Positions 16,149-24,799 of a stretch of 64,000 nt of DNA are shown here, one piece after another. How positions within the stretch are numbered: position 1 is the stretch's first letter; each line of letters starts with the position of its first letter. The translations under genes and the position numbers were made by a program. Source of the stretch: Poriferisodalis sp965231925 (GTDB lineage Bacteria; Actinomycetota; Acidimicrobiia; Acidimicrobiales; Poriferisodalaceae); the NCBI GenBank assembly GCA_965231925.1, contig OZ246894.1:930001-994000 (forward strand), written 5' to 3'. A model generated the notes under the pieces. It was not told the origin of the DNA. It made no database searches and saw only the letters and a list, made by a program, of their open reading frames with translations.

Positions 16149-16383
16149 CGCGGAGCTCGTCGACGGCATGGTCGGGGTAGATGCCGTCGAAGATGCCCGC
16201 AGTCTCGGCGAGGCGGTCGCCGACGCGTTCGAACAGAACACGGCCCGGCCCCAGAACGCGGCTCTGCAACGAGTCTCCCGTGGCCAACCCGGCCGCTACG
16301 AACGCATCGCGGGGGATGGTCACTTGGTGCTTAGACGTAACGGTCGTCCGCCCTGGCAATCGTTTCCTTACTTCACGAGCCAT
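16135..16383 (-). CDS. vapB: AbrB/MazE-type antitoxin (VapB)
   Basis: An 82-residue protein with a swapped-hairpin AbrB DNA-binding N-terminus (TTVTSKHQVTIPRDAFVAAG then LATGDSL) and an acidic C-terminus (IYPDHAVDELRDEWD) suited to binding the toxin. It precedes and overlaps vapC. The start ATG at 16383 abuts the GAGTA-A-TACTC dyad. Confidence 0.88.
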   Translation of the reverse strand: MAREVRKRLPGRTTVTSKHQVTIPRDAFVAAGLATGDSLQSRVLGPGRVLFERVGDRLAETAGIFDGIYPDHAVDELRDEWD

Positions 16384-16394
16384 GAGTAATACTC
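16384..16394. promoter_or_regulatory. GAGTA-A-TACTC dyad at the vapB start, operator candidate
   Basis: A perfect 5-bp inverted repeat directly upstream of the vapB ATG. It contains a TATTAC -10-like hexamer on the minus strand, so binding of the VapBC complex would block the promoter. Confidence 0.5.
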
Positions 16395-16581
16395 TAGTGG
16401 CTGGCGGAGGTCAGATGACGAAGTGACGCATGTACTCGACTCGATCCGGTGATTCATCGGGCGTCAGCACGCTGCAATCGTCGAGATCATCGCAACTTTT
16501 ACGTACCGATCATCACAATTTTTCGGAGCTCCTCCCAGGGCCGTGCTCGACAGAGCGGCGCATGCCGGGATCGATAGCGAC

Positions 16582-16830
16582 TCAGATTCCGGCGGGCCAG
16601 TGCTGCACGTCCAGTTCCGACATGGGGAAGTCCGAGACATTCGCGGTGGCGACCGCGGCGCCGATGCCGACCGCCGCTGCCGCGATGAGGCAATCGGCCT
16701 GGTGCAGCGTGATGCCTTGGGAAGCGGCCTCGCGGCGCCAAAGGCCAGCGCGTTGACCTTCTGACACGCCCAGCGGTGCGAGCCGCAACGCACCGAGGAG
16801 CCGACGCGCGTGACGTTCTTCGTCCCCGAT
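16582..16830 (-). pseudogene. N-terminally truncated PIN-domain toxin remnant
   Basis: The frame reads GDEERHARRLLGALRLAPLG, then LWRREAASQGITLHQADCLIAA and ANVSDFPM to its TAG/TGA at 16582. This is the second half of a VapC-like PIN protein, including the D-C-L-I-A-A helix and the final N-x-x-D-F. The N-terminal catalytic aspartate and helices are absent. The same family segment forms the N-terminal half of the chimeric ORF at 7232-7624. No antitoxin accompanies it. Confidence 0.6.
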
Positions 16831-16869
16831 GACAGGGTGACGACAGGCCCGGCGCTATGGCAAGCCGCA

Positions 16870-17027
16870 GGCGTAGGCTCCTGCGCTGGTCGCTGTGTGC
16901 CGGGGCCACAGTGCCTGAACTGCTGGAGGCGCGGTGTCTACGTCGATACGGACGGCGATGCGAACGAGGGGAGACGAGACGATGGGACGAGGGGTCATTG
17001 CGTACGGGGCGTATGTGCCGTACTGGA
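16870..17027 (+). repeat. functional copy B of the direct repeat flanking the ATPase-VapBC module
   Basis: Counterpart of 14255-14397. It includes the leader and the first codons of the HMGCS-like gene starting at 16982. Copies A and B bracket about 2.47 kb carrying the ATPase, VapBC and the PIN remnant. Confidence 0.8.
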
Positions 17028-18382
17028 GACTGGACCGCTCCAAGATCACTGCGGTGATGGGCGCCGGCGGTGGCCGCGGGCACCGTGCGGTGGCCAGCTA
17101 CGACGAGGACACCACGACGATGGGTGTCGAGGCAGCGCGCAATGCTCTGCGCGGCACCGACATCGTTCCCGATTCGGTGCTGTTCTCGACCGCCAATCCT
17201 GCCTATATGGACAAGACGAACGCCTCTGCGATTCATGCGGCGCTGGATCTGCCCCGGTCCGCATGGGCCGTTGACGCAGGTGGGGCGCCACGCTCGTCAG
17301 AAGCCGTCTGGGCGCTTGCCGCTGCTAATCGCGGTACCAACCTGGCGATCGCTTCTGATCTGCGTACCGGTCGCCCTACCAGCAGCGACGAGGCCGGCGG
17401 AGGCGACGGCGCTGCCGCATTCGTCTTCGGTGACGACTCGGTCTCGCCGGTGCTGTGCGAGTGGCTCGGCGGCGCTGTCGCCACGGCTGAATTCACTGAT
17501 CGCTACCGCCAGCCGGGCGATGCGTTCTCGCGCATCTGGGAGGAACGGTTCGGCGAGCAGGTGTACCTGCCGCTCGCCAACGACGCGATCGAGCGTGCGC
17601 TCGCCGACGCGAGCGTCGGGCTTGACGAGATCGACAATATCGCGATCGTCGGCATGCACGCCCGCGCGGTGCGCGGACTGTCCCGTGTTGCCGGCGACAA
17701 GCTCGTCACTGATCTCACCGGCGAGATCGGCAATACCGGCTCGGCGCACCCGGCCGTCGTGTTGGCGGCGATCCTCGACGAGGCAACACCTGGCGAGACG
17801 ATCCTGCTGGTCCATCTCGCCGACGGCGCCACGGTTGATGTGCTGCGCACGACCGACGCCATCGCCGATCACACGCCGTTTGCATCGGTTCGGTCCCAGA
17901 TCGATCGAGGCAACGACGCGCTCGATTACAACAAGTACCTGACTTGGCGCGGCTTCTTGGACCGGGAACCGCCCCGTCGTCCAGACCCTGAACGCCCCGG
18001 TGCGCCGCCGGCGTTCCGTTCCGAGGACTGGAAGTACGCCTTCGTCGGCTCGCGTGACCGCAGCACTGGCGCGATCCACCTGCCGCCGATGCGAGTGTCG
18101 ATGGAAGGCGGTGCCGTCGACGACATGGAGCGCGTCCGCATGGCGGACATCCCCGCCACGATTGCGACGTTCACCGTCGATCGCCTGGCATTCTCGCTGT
18201 CCCCGCCAATGGTGGCAGTCGTCATCGACTATGACGGCGGCGGTCGCTTCCAGGCCGAGATGACCGATGTCGATCCAGATGAGGTGAGGATCGGCGACCG
18301 CGTCGAAATGACGTTCCGGCGCCTGTACAGCGCGGAGGGAATCCACAACTACTTCTGGAAGGCGCGACCGGCTGCAGGGTGA
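16982..18382 (+). CDS. HMG-CoA synthase-like protein fused to a DUF35 OB-fold domain
   Basis: A 466-residue protein. Residues 1-310 have the thiolase-fold layout of HMG-CoA synthases (GVIAYGAYVPYWRL, TNPAYMDKT-like STANPAYMDKTNASAI, DGAAAFVFG, GMHARAVRG, IGNTGSAHPAVVLA). The C-terminal part (about 330-460) is a DUF35 OB-fold (DREPPRRPDPERPG to DRVEMTFRRLY). The expected catalytic cysteine region reads VDAGGAPRSSEAVWAL, so the nucleophile is not evident and true HMG-CoA synthase activity is doubtful. In archaea, separate HMGCS, thiolase and DUF35 proteins form one complex. Here the OB-fold is fused and a thiolase follows 130 bases on. The ATG at 16982 matches the family N-terminus. Confidence 0.82.
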   Translation: MGRGVIAYGAYVPYWRLDRSKITAVMGAGGGRGHRAVASYDEDTTTMGVEAARNALRGTDIVPDSVLFSTANPAYMDKTNASAIHAALDLPRSAWAVDAGGAPRSSEAVWALAAANRGTNLAIASDLRTGRPTSSDEAGGGDGAAAFVFGDDSVSPVLCEWLGGAVATAEFTDRYRQPGDAFSRIWEERFGEQVYLPLANDAIERALADASVGLDEIDNIAIVGMHARAVRGLSRVAGDKLVTDLTGEIGNTGSAHPAVVLAAILDEATPGETILLVHLADGATVDVLRTTDAIADHTPFASVRSQIDRGNDALDYNKYLTWRGFLDREPPRRPDPERPGAPPAFRSEDWKYAFVGSRDRSTGAIHLPPMRVSMEGGAVDDMERVRMADIPATIATFTVDRLAFSLSPPMVAVVIDYDGGGRFQAEMTDVDPDEVRIGDRVEMTFRRLYSAEGIHNYFWKARPAAG

Positions 18383-18512
18383 CGCAGCATGAACCAGTCG
18401 CCAGCGGCCATAATGTCGCTGGGAGATCAGGTGCTTCCGCGCTCAACGCTGCGCCGGCCGAGCACCCACCAGTCCATCACCCAAGACAAAACCCACCACA
18501 AGGCAGGCACAC

Positions 18513-19715
18513 ATGAGTTCACATGGCATTCGCGACAAGGTCGCGATCGTCGGAATGGGTTGCACCCAGTTCGGCGAGCACTGGGACCGCAGCGTCGATG
18601 ACATGCTCACCGACGCTGCGCACGAGGCGTACGCGTCTGCGGGCGTCGAACAAGACGACGTCGACGCCTTCTGGCTCGGCACGATGGGTTCGGGTGTCTC
18701 CGGCCTGACACTGTCCAAGCCGCTGCAGCTCGACTACAAGCCGGTCACCCGGCTCGAGAACATGTGCGCCACCGGATCCGAGGCGTTCCGCAACGCTGCT
18801 TATGCAGTCGCGTCGGGCGCCTACGACATGGTGATGGCCATCGGCGTCGAGAAGCTGAAGGACTCGGGTTACTCGGGTCTGACGGGCGCTCGCCCGCCGA
18901 GCGACGGCACCGACTCGTCGATCACCGCTCCGGCCACGTTCAGCCTGCTGGCACCGGCCTACGCCCACAAGTACGGGCTCGATCCCGACACCATGAAGGA
19001 AGTCCTCACCCGCATCGCTTGGAAGAACCACCGCAACGGCGCACTGAACCCCCGGGCTCAGTTCCGCAAGGAGGTCGCCAAGGAGACCATCGCCGGCTCG
19101 CCGCTGATCGCTGGTCCGCTCGGCATCTTCGACTGCTCGGGCGTGAGCGACGGCTCAGCCGCTGCGGTTCTGGTCCGTGCTGAGGACGCCCACAAGTACT
19201 GCGACAACCCGCTGTACATCAAGGCGCTCAGCTTCGCTTCGGGCCCTGCAACCGGAGCGCTGGACAGCACCTACGACTACACGACCTTCCGCGAGGTTCA
19301 GGCATCGGCGACCGAGGCCTACAAGCAGGCCGGCATCACCGACCCGCGCTCGCAGATCGCGATGGCTGAGGTGCACGACTGCTTCACGCCGACCGAGCTG
19401 GTCCTGATGGAGGATCTTGGCTTCGCCGAGCGTGGCCTGGGCTGGAAGGAAGCCATGGCCGGCACGTTCGACCTCGATGGCGACCTCCCGGTCAACCCAG
19501 ACGGCGGTCTGAAGAGCTTCGGCCACCCGATCGGTGCATCCGGCCTGCGGATGCTCTTCGAGTGCTGGCTGCAGCTGCGTGGTCAGGCCCCGCCTGAGCG
19601 GCAGATCCCCTCGGTGACCGAGCAGGGCAAGACGCTGGGACTCACCCACAACCTCGGCGGACAGCCTGGGGCGGCAGTGAGCTTCGTCTCGGTCGTCGGT
19701 TCCGAGCTGGGCTAG
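18513..19715 (+). CDS. thiolase family protein (SCP2-type acetyl-CoA acetyltransferase)
   Basis: A 400-residue thiolase. The nucleophile cysteine lies in ENMCATGSEAF (about residue 89). HDCFTPTEL and FGHPIGASGLR supply the other catalytic histidine and cysteine residues of SCP2-type thiolases. It acts on acyl-CoA thioesters. Paired with the HMGCS-like/DUF35 fusion, it probably works as a complex with that protein, channelling a thioester intermediate. It could alternatively be a retro-Claisen degradative thiolase. A purine-rich ribosome-binding site (AAGGCAGG) precedes the ATG. It is followed by a strong terminator. Confidence 0.88.
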   Translation: MSSHGIRDKVAIVGMGCTQFGEHWDRSVDDMLTDAAHEAYASAGVEQDDVDAFWLGTMGSGVSGLTLSKPLQLDYKPVTRLENMCATGSEAFRNAAYAVASGAYDMVMAIGVEKLKDSGYSGLTGARPPSDGTDSSITAPATFSLLAPAYAHKYGLDPDTMKEVLTRIAWKNHRNGALNPRAQFRKEVAKETIAGSPLIAGPLGIFDCSGVSDGSAAAVLVRAEDAHKYCDNPLYIKALSFASGPATGALDSTYDYTTFREVQASATEAYKQAGITDPRSQIAMAEVHDCFTPTELVLMEDLGFAERGLGWKEAMAGTFDLDGDLPVNPDGGLKSFGHPIGASGLRMLFECWLQLRGQAPPERQIPSVTEQGKTLGLTHNLGGQPGAAVSFVSVVGSELG

Positions 19716-19766
19716 TCGTACCTGACGCCCGCAGCATTGCTGCGGCGCCGAACAACTCAACGCTTG

Positions 19767-19794
19767 ACGGCCCGGGGCGCATGCTCCGGGCCGT
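19767..19794 (+). terminator. strong hairpin terminator after the thiolase gene
   Basis: ACGGCCCGG (19767-19775) pairs exactly with CCGGGCCGT (19786-19794). Pairing can extend inward to about 12 bp around a GCAT loop, and the hairpin is followed by a short T run. It lies between convergent genes (thiolase and dxs). Confidence 0.7.
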
Positions 19795-19819
19795 TTCGCG
19801 TCTCAGCCCTCTTGTGTAC

Positions 19820-19941
19820 CCGGGGTGCGAGGGGGTGGGCGCACCCATGCTCAGACATGCGCAGCGCCGCCCGCTGCACGGTGGATGGGCTTTGGCGCTG
19901 CGAACTGCGCGTGGGCACCCCCACCCCCTCACACCCCTACC
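19820..19941. repeat. large imperfect inverted repeat between convergent thiolase and dxs genes
   Basis: A GGGTGCGAGGGGGTGGG-type arm (about 19820-19845) is mirrored by a CCCCCACCCCCTCACACCC-type arm (about 19918-19938), with about 75 bases between. It could fold as a long hairpin in either RNA and serve as a bidirectional terminator for dxs. Confidence 0.45.
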
Positions 19942-19952
19942 GTTCGAGGCTT

Positions 19953-21932
19953 CTAGACCGTGATTCGGGCGAGGGTCTTGGTTACTGCGGCCGCAATGCC
20001 TTTGGCGTCGAGACCGAGTTCGGCGTGCAGCTCTTGGGCAGTGCCGTGGGGAAGGTAGGCATCGGGGGTTCCCAGTTGTGCGATGCGTGGGACGCTCGGG
20101 GCGTCGAGCTGGTGAAGGGCGTCACTGACCAGGCTGCCGAAGCCGCCTACTCGGACGCCGTCCTCGACCGTGACGACGAGGGGGTGGGCGGCGGCGTCGA
20201 GGACCATGGCGCGGTCGAGCGGTTTCAGCATTCTTGGGTCCCACAGTGAGACCGCTATGCCTTCGGCACTCAAGAGTTCAGCCGCTTCGACGGCTGCGTT
20301 GAACGTCTGACCGGCGGCCAGGATGCAGGCATCGGGGCCCGAACGGTGTTGGCGGGCTTGTAAGCGCGTTGCGCCCGCCACGACGTCTGGTTGGCGGACC
20401 GTTGCATCCACTGGGCCTTTGCCTCGGGGCCAGCGAATTGCTGCAGGGCCATCGGTGATCTCGAGCGCTTGTGCGAATGCAATGGGCAGTTCGTCAGGTG
20501 ACGACGGGGCGAACACGGTCATGCCCGGGACTCGGCTGAACATGGCTATGTCGTAGAGACCGTGGTGGGAGGCGCCGTCCGGGCCGGTGACGCCAGCCCG
20601 GTCAACACAGAGGATGACCGGCAGACGGTGCAGGCCGATGTCGTACAGCGCTTGGTCGAAAGCTCGCGCCAGGAAGGTCGAGTACACCGCAACTACCGGC
20701 CGGAGGCCGGCGCGCGCCATGCCAGCGGCTGAGGTCAGCGCGTGCTGCTCGGCGATGCCGACGTCGTAGAAGCGATCGGGGAATTCACGCTGGAATGGCA
20801 GCAGTCCGGTGGAGCCGGGCATGGCTGCGGTGATCGCGACGATGTCACGGTCGCGTCGCGCCGCTGCGATGAGTGTCTCGGTGAAGACAGCGGTGTAGTC
20901 GCGCACGACGGGCTCAGCAGGCTCGGCTGCCTCTGAATCGGCATCGGGGTCTGCTGGTGCAACTGCGTGGTTGGCAGGTGGCCCGACGTCTGTGCTGAGC
21001 GGCGGGGCACCACCGGTGGCGGGATCGAACAAGCCGATGTCGTGAAGGTGCTTCTCGGTGTCGTGCTCGGCAGGTGCGTAGCCGCGTCCCTTCTGCGTCA
21101 CCACGTGGACGACGATCGGGCCGTTCACATAGGAGGCAGCGTCCCGGAAGGCCGACTCCATCGCCGGAATGTCGTGCCCGTCGACTGGGCCGACATAACG
21201 CACGCCCAGTGTCTCGAAGAACGCCGGGGGTTCCCACATTTCGCGCATTGCGGCAGCGGCGCTGTCCAGGCTCCGGCGCACGCCGTCTCCCAGCGGCACG
21301 CGCTCGAGCAGGTGGTCGACTGCTCGACGGCCCTGTACGTAGTGGGGCGACTGGCGCAGCCGGGACATCACGGTGGAGAGCCGGCTGACGGTCGGTGCAT
21401 AGGAGCGGCCGTTGTCGTTGAGCACGATCAGCGCCCGCTGGGCGTAGTGGCCGAGGTTGTTGAGTGCCTCGAATGCCATCCCGCCGGTCATGGAGCCGTC
21501 GCCGATGACTGCGACGACGCGCCGGTGCTCGTGGCCTGTGAGCTGGAAGCCCGTAGCGAGGCCGGAAGCCCAGCTCAGCGACGTCGACGCGTGGCTGTTC
21601 TCGACAATGTCGTGATCGGACTCCTGCGCGCTGGGGTATCCCGACAGACCGTGCCGCTGGCGCAATCGCTCGAAGCCGTCCTTTCGGCCGGTAATGAGCT
21701 TGTGCACGTACGCCTGGTGCCCGGTGTCCCAGATGATGACGTCGCGCGGCGATTCGAAGACCCGGTGAAGCGCCACGCTGAGTTCGACCGCCCCAAGATT
21801 CGAACCGAGATGGCCGCCGGTCCGCGAGACGGCCTGCACCACGAAGTGCCTGATCTCCGCGCAGAGCTCGTCGAGTTGTGCTGGGCCGAGCGCCCGCAGA
21901 TCAGCCGGACTGGTGAGCTTGGCGAGGTGCAT
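19953..21932 (-). CDS. dxs: 1-deoxy-D-xylulose-5-phosphate synthase
   Basis: A 659-residue thiamine-diphosphate enzyme making DXP from pyruvate and glyceraldehyde-3-phosphate, the first step of the MEP isoprenoid pathway. It has GHLGSNLGAVE, DTGHQAYVHKL, GDGSMTGGMAFEALNN (ThDP motif), GIAEQHALT (catalytic Glu) and DRAGVTGPDGASHHG. A longer than usual Pro/Ala/Asp-rich linker (after FDPATGGAPP, about residues 300-345) joins the ThDP and pyrimidine domains. The start ATG at 21932 gives MHLAKLTSPADLRALG, the family N-terminus. The frame is open far upstream, but that part lies antiphase inside the next gene. It provides precursors for undecaprenyl phosphate, linking with uppP nearby. Confidence 0.95.
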   Translation of the reverse strand: MHLAKLTSPADLRALGPAQLDELCAEIRHFVVQAVSRTGGHLGSNLGAVELSVALHRVFESPRDVIIWDTGHQAYVHKLITGRKDGFERLRQRHGLSGYPSAQESDHDIVENSHASTSLSWASGLATGFQLTGHEHRRVVAVIGDGSMTGGMAFEALNNLGHYAQRALIVLNDNGRSYAPTVSRLSTVMSRLRQSPHYVQGRRAVDHLLERVPLGDGVRRSLDSAAAAMREMWEPPAFFETLGVRYVGPVDGHDIPAMESAFRDAASYVNGPIVVHVVTQKGRGYAPAEHDTEKHLHDIGLFDPATGGAPPLSTDVGPPANHAVAPADPDADSEAAEPAEPVVRDYTAVFTETLIAAARRDRDIVAITAAMPGSTGLLPFQREFPDRFYDVGIAEQHALTSAAGMARAGLRPVVAVYSTFLARAFDQALYDIGLHRLPVILCVDRAGVTGPDGASHHGLYDIAMFSRVPGMTVFAPSSPDELPIAFAQALEITDGPAAIRWPRGKGPVDATVRQPDVVAGATRLQARQHRSGPDACILAAGQTFNAAVEAAELLSAEGIAVSLWDPRMLKPLDRAMVLDAAAHPLVVTVEDGVRVGGFGSLVSDALHQLDAPSVPRIAQLGTPDAYLPHGTAQELHAELGLDAKGIAAAVTKTLARITV

Positions 21933-21949
21933 TCGCGACCCAAGGGTAC

Positions 21950-23125
21950 TCAGTGCCCGCCAGACACCTCGGCGGGCGTCTTGCTGCGCTTTCGGCGGCC
22001 GCCGAGCGCCAAGGTCGGCGCCCCGGACAGGCTGACGAGCAACGTCAGGGCGTACAGCAACAAGCCCAGCAGCACAGCTTGGCCTTCGTTGACACCGTGC
22101 GCGTCGAGGAACAGCACGAGCGCCGCTTCGCGTACCCCGAGCCCGCCGACGGCGACCGGCAGATTCTGCACGATCAGCACCATCGGAGCGAATGCGAACC
22201 ATGCGAGCAACCCGGGACTCGCACCGATGGCCGCGCCGGCGAGGGCGGTGGCGCCTACCAGCATCAACTGGTAGGCAAACCCGATGCCGAGGAGGCGCCC
22301 GGCTGCGTTGCGGTGCTGGCGAAACACGCTCAGGCCGGTATGCACAGCGCCGAGCCAATCCCGGATGTGGCTGCCTCCTGACAGCCGGCCGAGACCGCGG
22401 GGATGTTCCGCGAACCAGACGATGAGGGCGAGTATCAGGAGCGTCCCGAGTGCCAGTCCGCCGGCGATCTGGCCGCCTGAGTGGCGAAGCAGGCTCGGCT
22501 GCAGCATCAGTGCCCCGAGGGTGAAGATGGGCAGCACAATCCAGCCGGTGAGCCGTTCGATGATCACGGTCGCGAACGCGTTCGCTCTGCTGCCGCATAT
22601 GCGTCCAAGCCGGTTGATGCGCAGCACGTCGCCGCCGATGGTCGTGGGCAAGAAGTTGCCGACGAATTGCGCCGCCAAGTAGATCGACAGCATGGAGCGG
22701 CCTGACGCCTTGACATCGAGGGTGTCGGCGACTTGCCACCAGCGCGCAGAGGCCATGACGAATGCGACCGCTATGGCCAAAGCCGCTGCGACCATCCACG
22801 CAGCAGCAGCGCTCTTGGAATCCAGATCGAGTGAGGAGATCTCCTCCCAACTCACCCAGACCAACCACGCGAGCAAGCCACCGCTGACGCCCAAGCGCAA
22901 CACGGTGCGTACCAGCGGCAGAGCCAGAGAGTGCAGCACTGCGCGCACCAACGGCGAAGCAGCGAGCCGTCTCGCCGCTCTCACGCTGAAGCGCTGCAGC
23001 CGTTGCCGCAGACGCGGGACTGGTGCCTCGGTGTCGCGCACGGCAGTCAGGCTGCCAGGACGCGGCAGCGCCGTAGCTGCATTCCATAGCAGTGGTTTGG
23101 CGCGTCGCCCCAGTGGGCGCGGCAA
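21950..23125 (-). CDS. lysylphosphatidylglycerol synthase TM-region/flippase-like integral membrane protein (UPF0104)
   Basis: A 391-residue protein with about eight hydrophobic segments. Conserved UPF0104/AglD-like blocks are AQFVGNFLPTTIGGDVLRI, VIIERLTGWIV and NLPVAVGGLGVREAALVLF. Related proteins form the membrane part of MprF or act with glycosyltransferases. No lysyl-transferase domain is fused, so lipid-linked sugar handling or flipping is the best guess. It ends 18 bases before dxs on the same strand and probably shares its transcript. Confidence 0.8.
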   Translation of the reverse strand: MPRPLGRRAKPLLWNAATALPRPGSLTAVRDTEAPVPRLRQRLQRFSVRAARRLAASPLVRAVLHSLALPLVRTVLRLGVSGGLLAWLVWVSWEEISSLDLDSKSAAAAWMVAAALAIAVAFVMASARWWQVADTLDVKASGRSMLSIYLAAQFVGNFLPTTIGGDVLRINRLGRICGSRANAFATVIIERLTGWIVLPIFTLGALMLQPSLLRHSGGQIAGGLALGTLLILALIVWFAEHPRGLGRLSGGSHIRDWLGAVHTGLSVFRQHRNAAGRLLGIGFAYQLMLVGATALAGAAIGASPGLLAWFAFAPMVLIVQNLPVAVGGLGVREAALVLFLDAHGVNEGQAVLLGLLLYALTLLVSLSGAPTLALGGRRKRSKTPAEVSGGH

Positions 23126-23271
23126 CCCACATCGGTTCGGAAGCGTTTCACGTGGCTTCGCACAATAGTGTTGCTGGCGCGCAGTCCACAGGTAGCCGTG
23201 GACTGCGCCGATGGCGGCGGTCGATCATTCCGGCGATGCGCCCATGCTGCGGCCCGACGTTGGCGGAGAAC

Positions 23272-24705
23272 ATGACACGCACATCTGACACGACAGCGAC
23301 GGCGAAGCCGCTCGTCGATCTCGACGTCGTCGATGCGACGCTGCGCGCGGCGCTGGACGCGGGCGGCGAGTGGGCTGAGCTGTTCGCCGAGGATCGTGAA
23401 TCGGCCGGGGTGGTCTTCGACGAAGGCCGCGTCGAGGAGATGAACTCGGGCCGCGATCGCGGTGTCGGCATCCGGGTGACCGCGGGCGACATCACCGGCT
23501 ATGCGCACACGTCAGACCTGAGCGCCAAGGGGCTCGCAGATGCCGCACGCACGGCCGCTGCCGTGGCGAGACGGCAGCCGCACGGCGGCACGGTCGACAT
23601 GATGTCGTTCTTCGGAACGGGTCTCGCTGAGCCACAGGTCGCCGTGTTGCCGGCATCGGTCGGTGCGGAGCACAAGGTGGCACTGCTGCGCGCTGCGGAC
23701 GATGCTGCCCGCTCCAACCACGAGGCCATCACCCAGGTGACTGCTCGTTATGGCGAGAGCCGTCGCCGGATCATGGTGGCGAACACCAGTGGCGTGTGCG
23801 CAGCCGACGACCAGGTGCGGACGCTGTTCTCGGTGGGGTGTGTCGCGAGCGGCGACGGTGGCTTGCAGACCGGGCGCGAGACGGTTGGCTACACGGTGGG
23901 ATGGGAACTGTTCGACGACTATGACCCAACCGAGCTCGCCGAACGTGCGGCGCAGCGCGCCGTCACGAAACTCGCAGCTCGCCCCGCACCGAGCGGCGAG
24001 GTGCCTGTGGTCATCGCTTGCGGCGGGGGCGGCGTGCTCTTTCACGAGGCCTGCGGTCACGGTCTCGAGGCCGATCTGGTTCGCAAAGGTGCATCGGTGT
24101 TCGCCGGCCGGGTGGGCGCCCAGGTGGCAGCCAGCGGCGTGACGCTGGTCGACGACGGCACGATGGGACCCGAGTGGGGAGCGTTGGTCATCGACGACGA
24201 AGGCCATCCCACCCAGCGCAACGAGCTGATCAGCGACGGTGTCCTGACCGACTACATGTGGGATTGGCTGCGCAGCCGCGACGAGGGCCGTGCGCCGTCG
24301 GGCAACGGTCGCCGCCAGAGTTACACGCACCTGCCGATGGTCCGGATGACGAATACGTTCGTCACCAACGGCGACACCGACCCCGCAGACATCATCGCTG
24401 ACACACAGTCGGGCGTCTATGTGGCGCACCTCGGCGGCGGTCAGGTCAACACCGCCACTGGCGATTTCGTCTTCGGCATGACCGAGGCGTACCTCATCGA
24501 GGACGGCGTCATCACCGAACCGCTGCGCGAGGGCAACCTCATCGGCAACGGTCCCCAGGTGCTGGCCGACATCGACGCCATTGGCAACGACTTTGCCATG
24601 GGGAGCCCCGGTACCTGCGGCAAAGACGGCCAGGGCGTGCCTGTCGGCGACGGCCAGCCCACGTTGCGCGTCCGGGCACTCACGGTGGGGGGCACCGCCG
24701 CGTGA
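23272..24705 (+). CDS. tldD: TldD metalloprotease subunit
   Basis: A 477-residue TldD. The zinc-binding HEACGHGLEAD (HExxxH type) is intact and is followed by VTLVDDGTMGPEWGA and the conserved GRRQSYTHLPMVRMTNTF. TldD/TldE heterodimers process small peptides such as microcins and degrade CcdA-type antitoxins in E. coli. ATG 23272 is chosen because the family begins at residues like VDLDVVDATLRAALDAGGEWAE. The partner pmbA follows 94 bases later. Confidence 0.92.
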   Translation: MTRTSDTTATAKPLVDLDVVDATLRAALDAGGEWAELFAEDRESAGVVFDEGRVEEMNSGRDRGVGIRVTAGDITGYAHTSDLSAKGLADAARTAAAVARRQPHGGTVDMMSFFGTGLAEPQVAVLPASVGAEHKVALLRAADDAARSNHEAITQVTARYGESRRRIMVANTSGVCAADDQVRTLFSVGCVASGDGGLQTGRETVGYTVGWELFDDYDPTELAERAAQRAVTKLAARPAPSGEVPVVIACGGGGVLFHEACGHGLEADLVRKGASVFAGRVGAQVAASGVTLVDDGTMGPEWGALVIDDEGHPTQRNELISDGVLTDYMWDWLRSRDEGRAPSGNGRRQSYTHLPMVRMTNTFVTNGDTDPADIIADTQSGVYVAHLGGGQVNTATGDFVFGMTEAYLIEDGVITEPLREGNLIGNGPQVLADIDAIGNDFAMGSPGTCGKDGQGVPVGDGQPTLRVRALTVGGTAA

Positions 24706-24746
24706 GCGGCGGGGTGTGGCAGTGCGTGAGCGGCGGGTGTCACTGC
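24702..24746 (+). repeat. tandem duplication spanning the tldD stop codon
   Basis: GTGAGCGGCGG-starting units at 24702-24725 and 24726-24746 repeat each other with a few differences. The first contains the tldD stop. Confidence 0.6.
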
Positions 24747-24799
24747 GTGTCAGCGGCCCCTTGAACCCAGCCCAGAAAGCTTCCGAGGTGTGAACGCGC

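Noticed and set aside
21933..23132. 1059-codon reading of dxs extended upstream
   Set aside because: The extra N-terminus is the flippase-like gene read in the wrong phase. The DXS family starts at the ATG at 21932.
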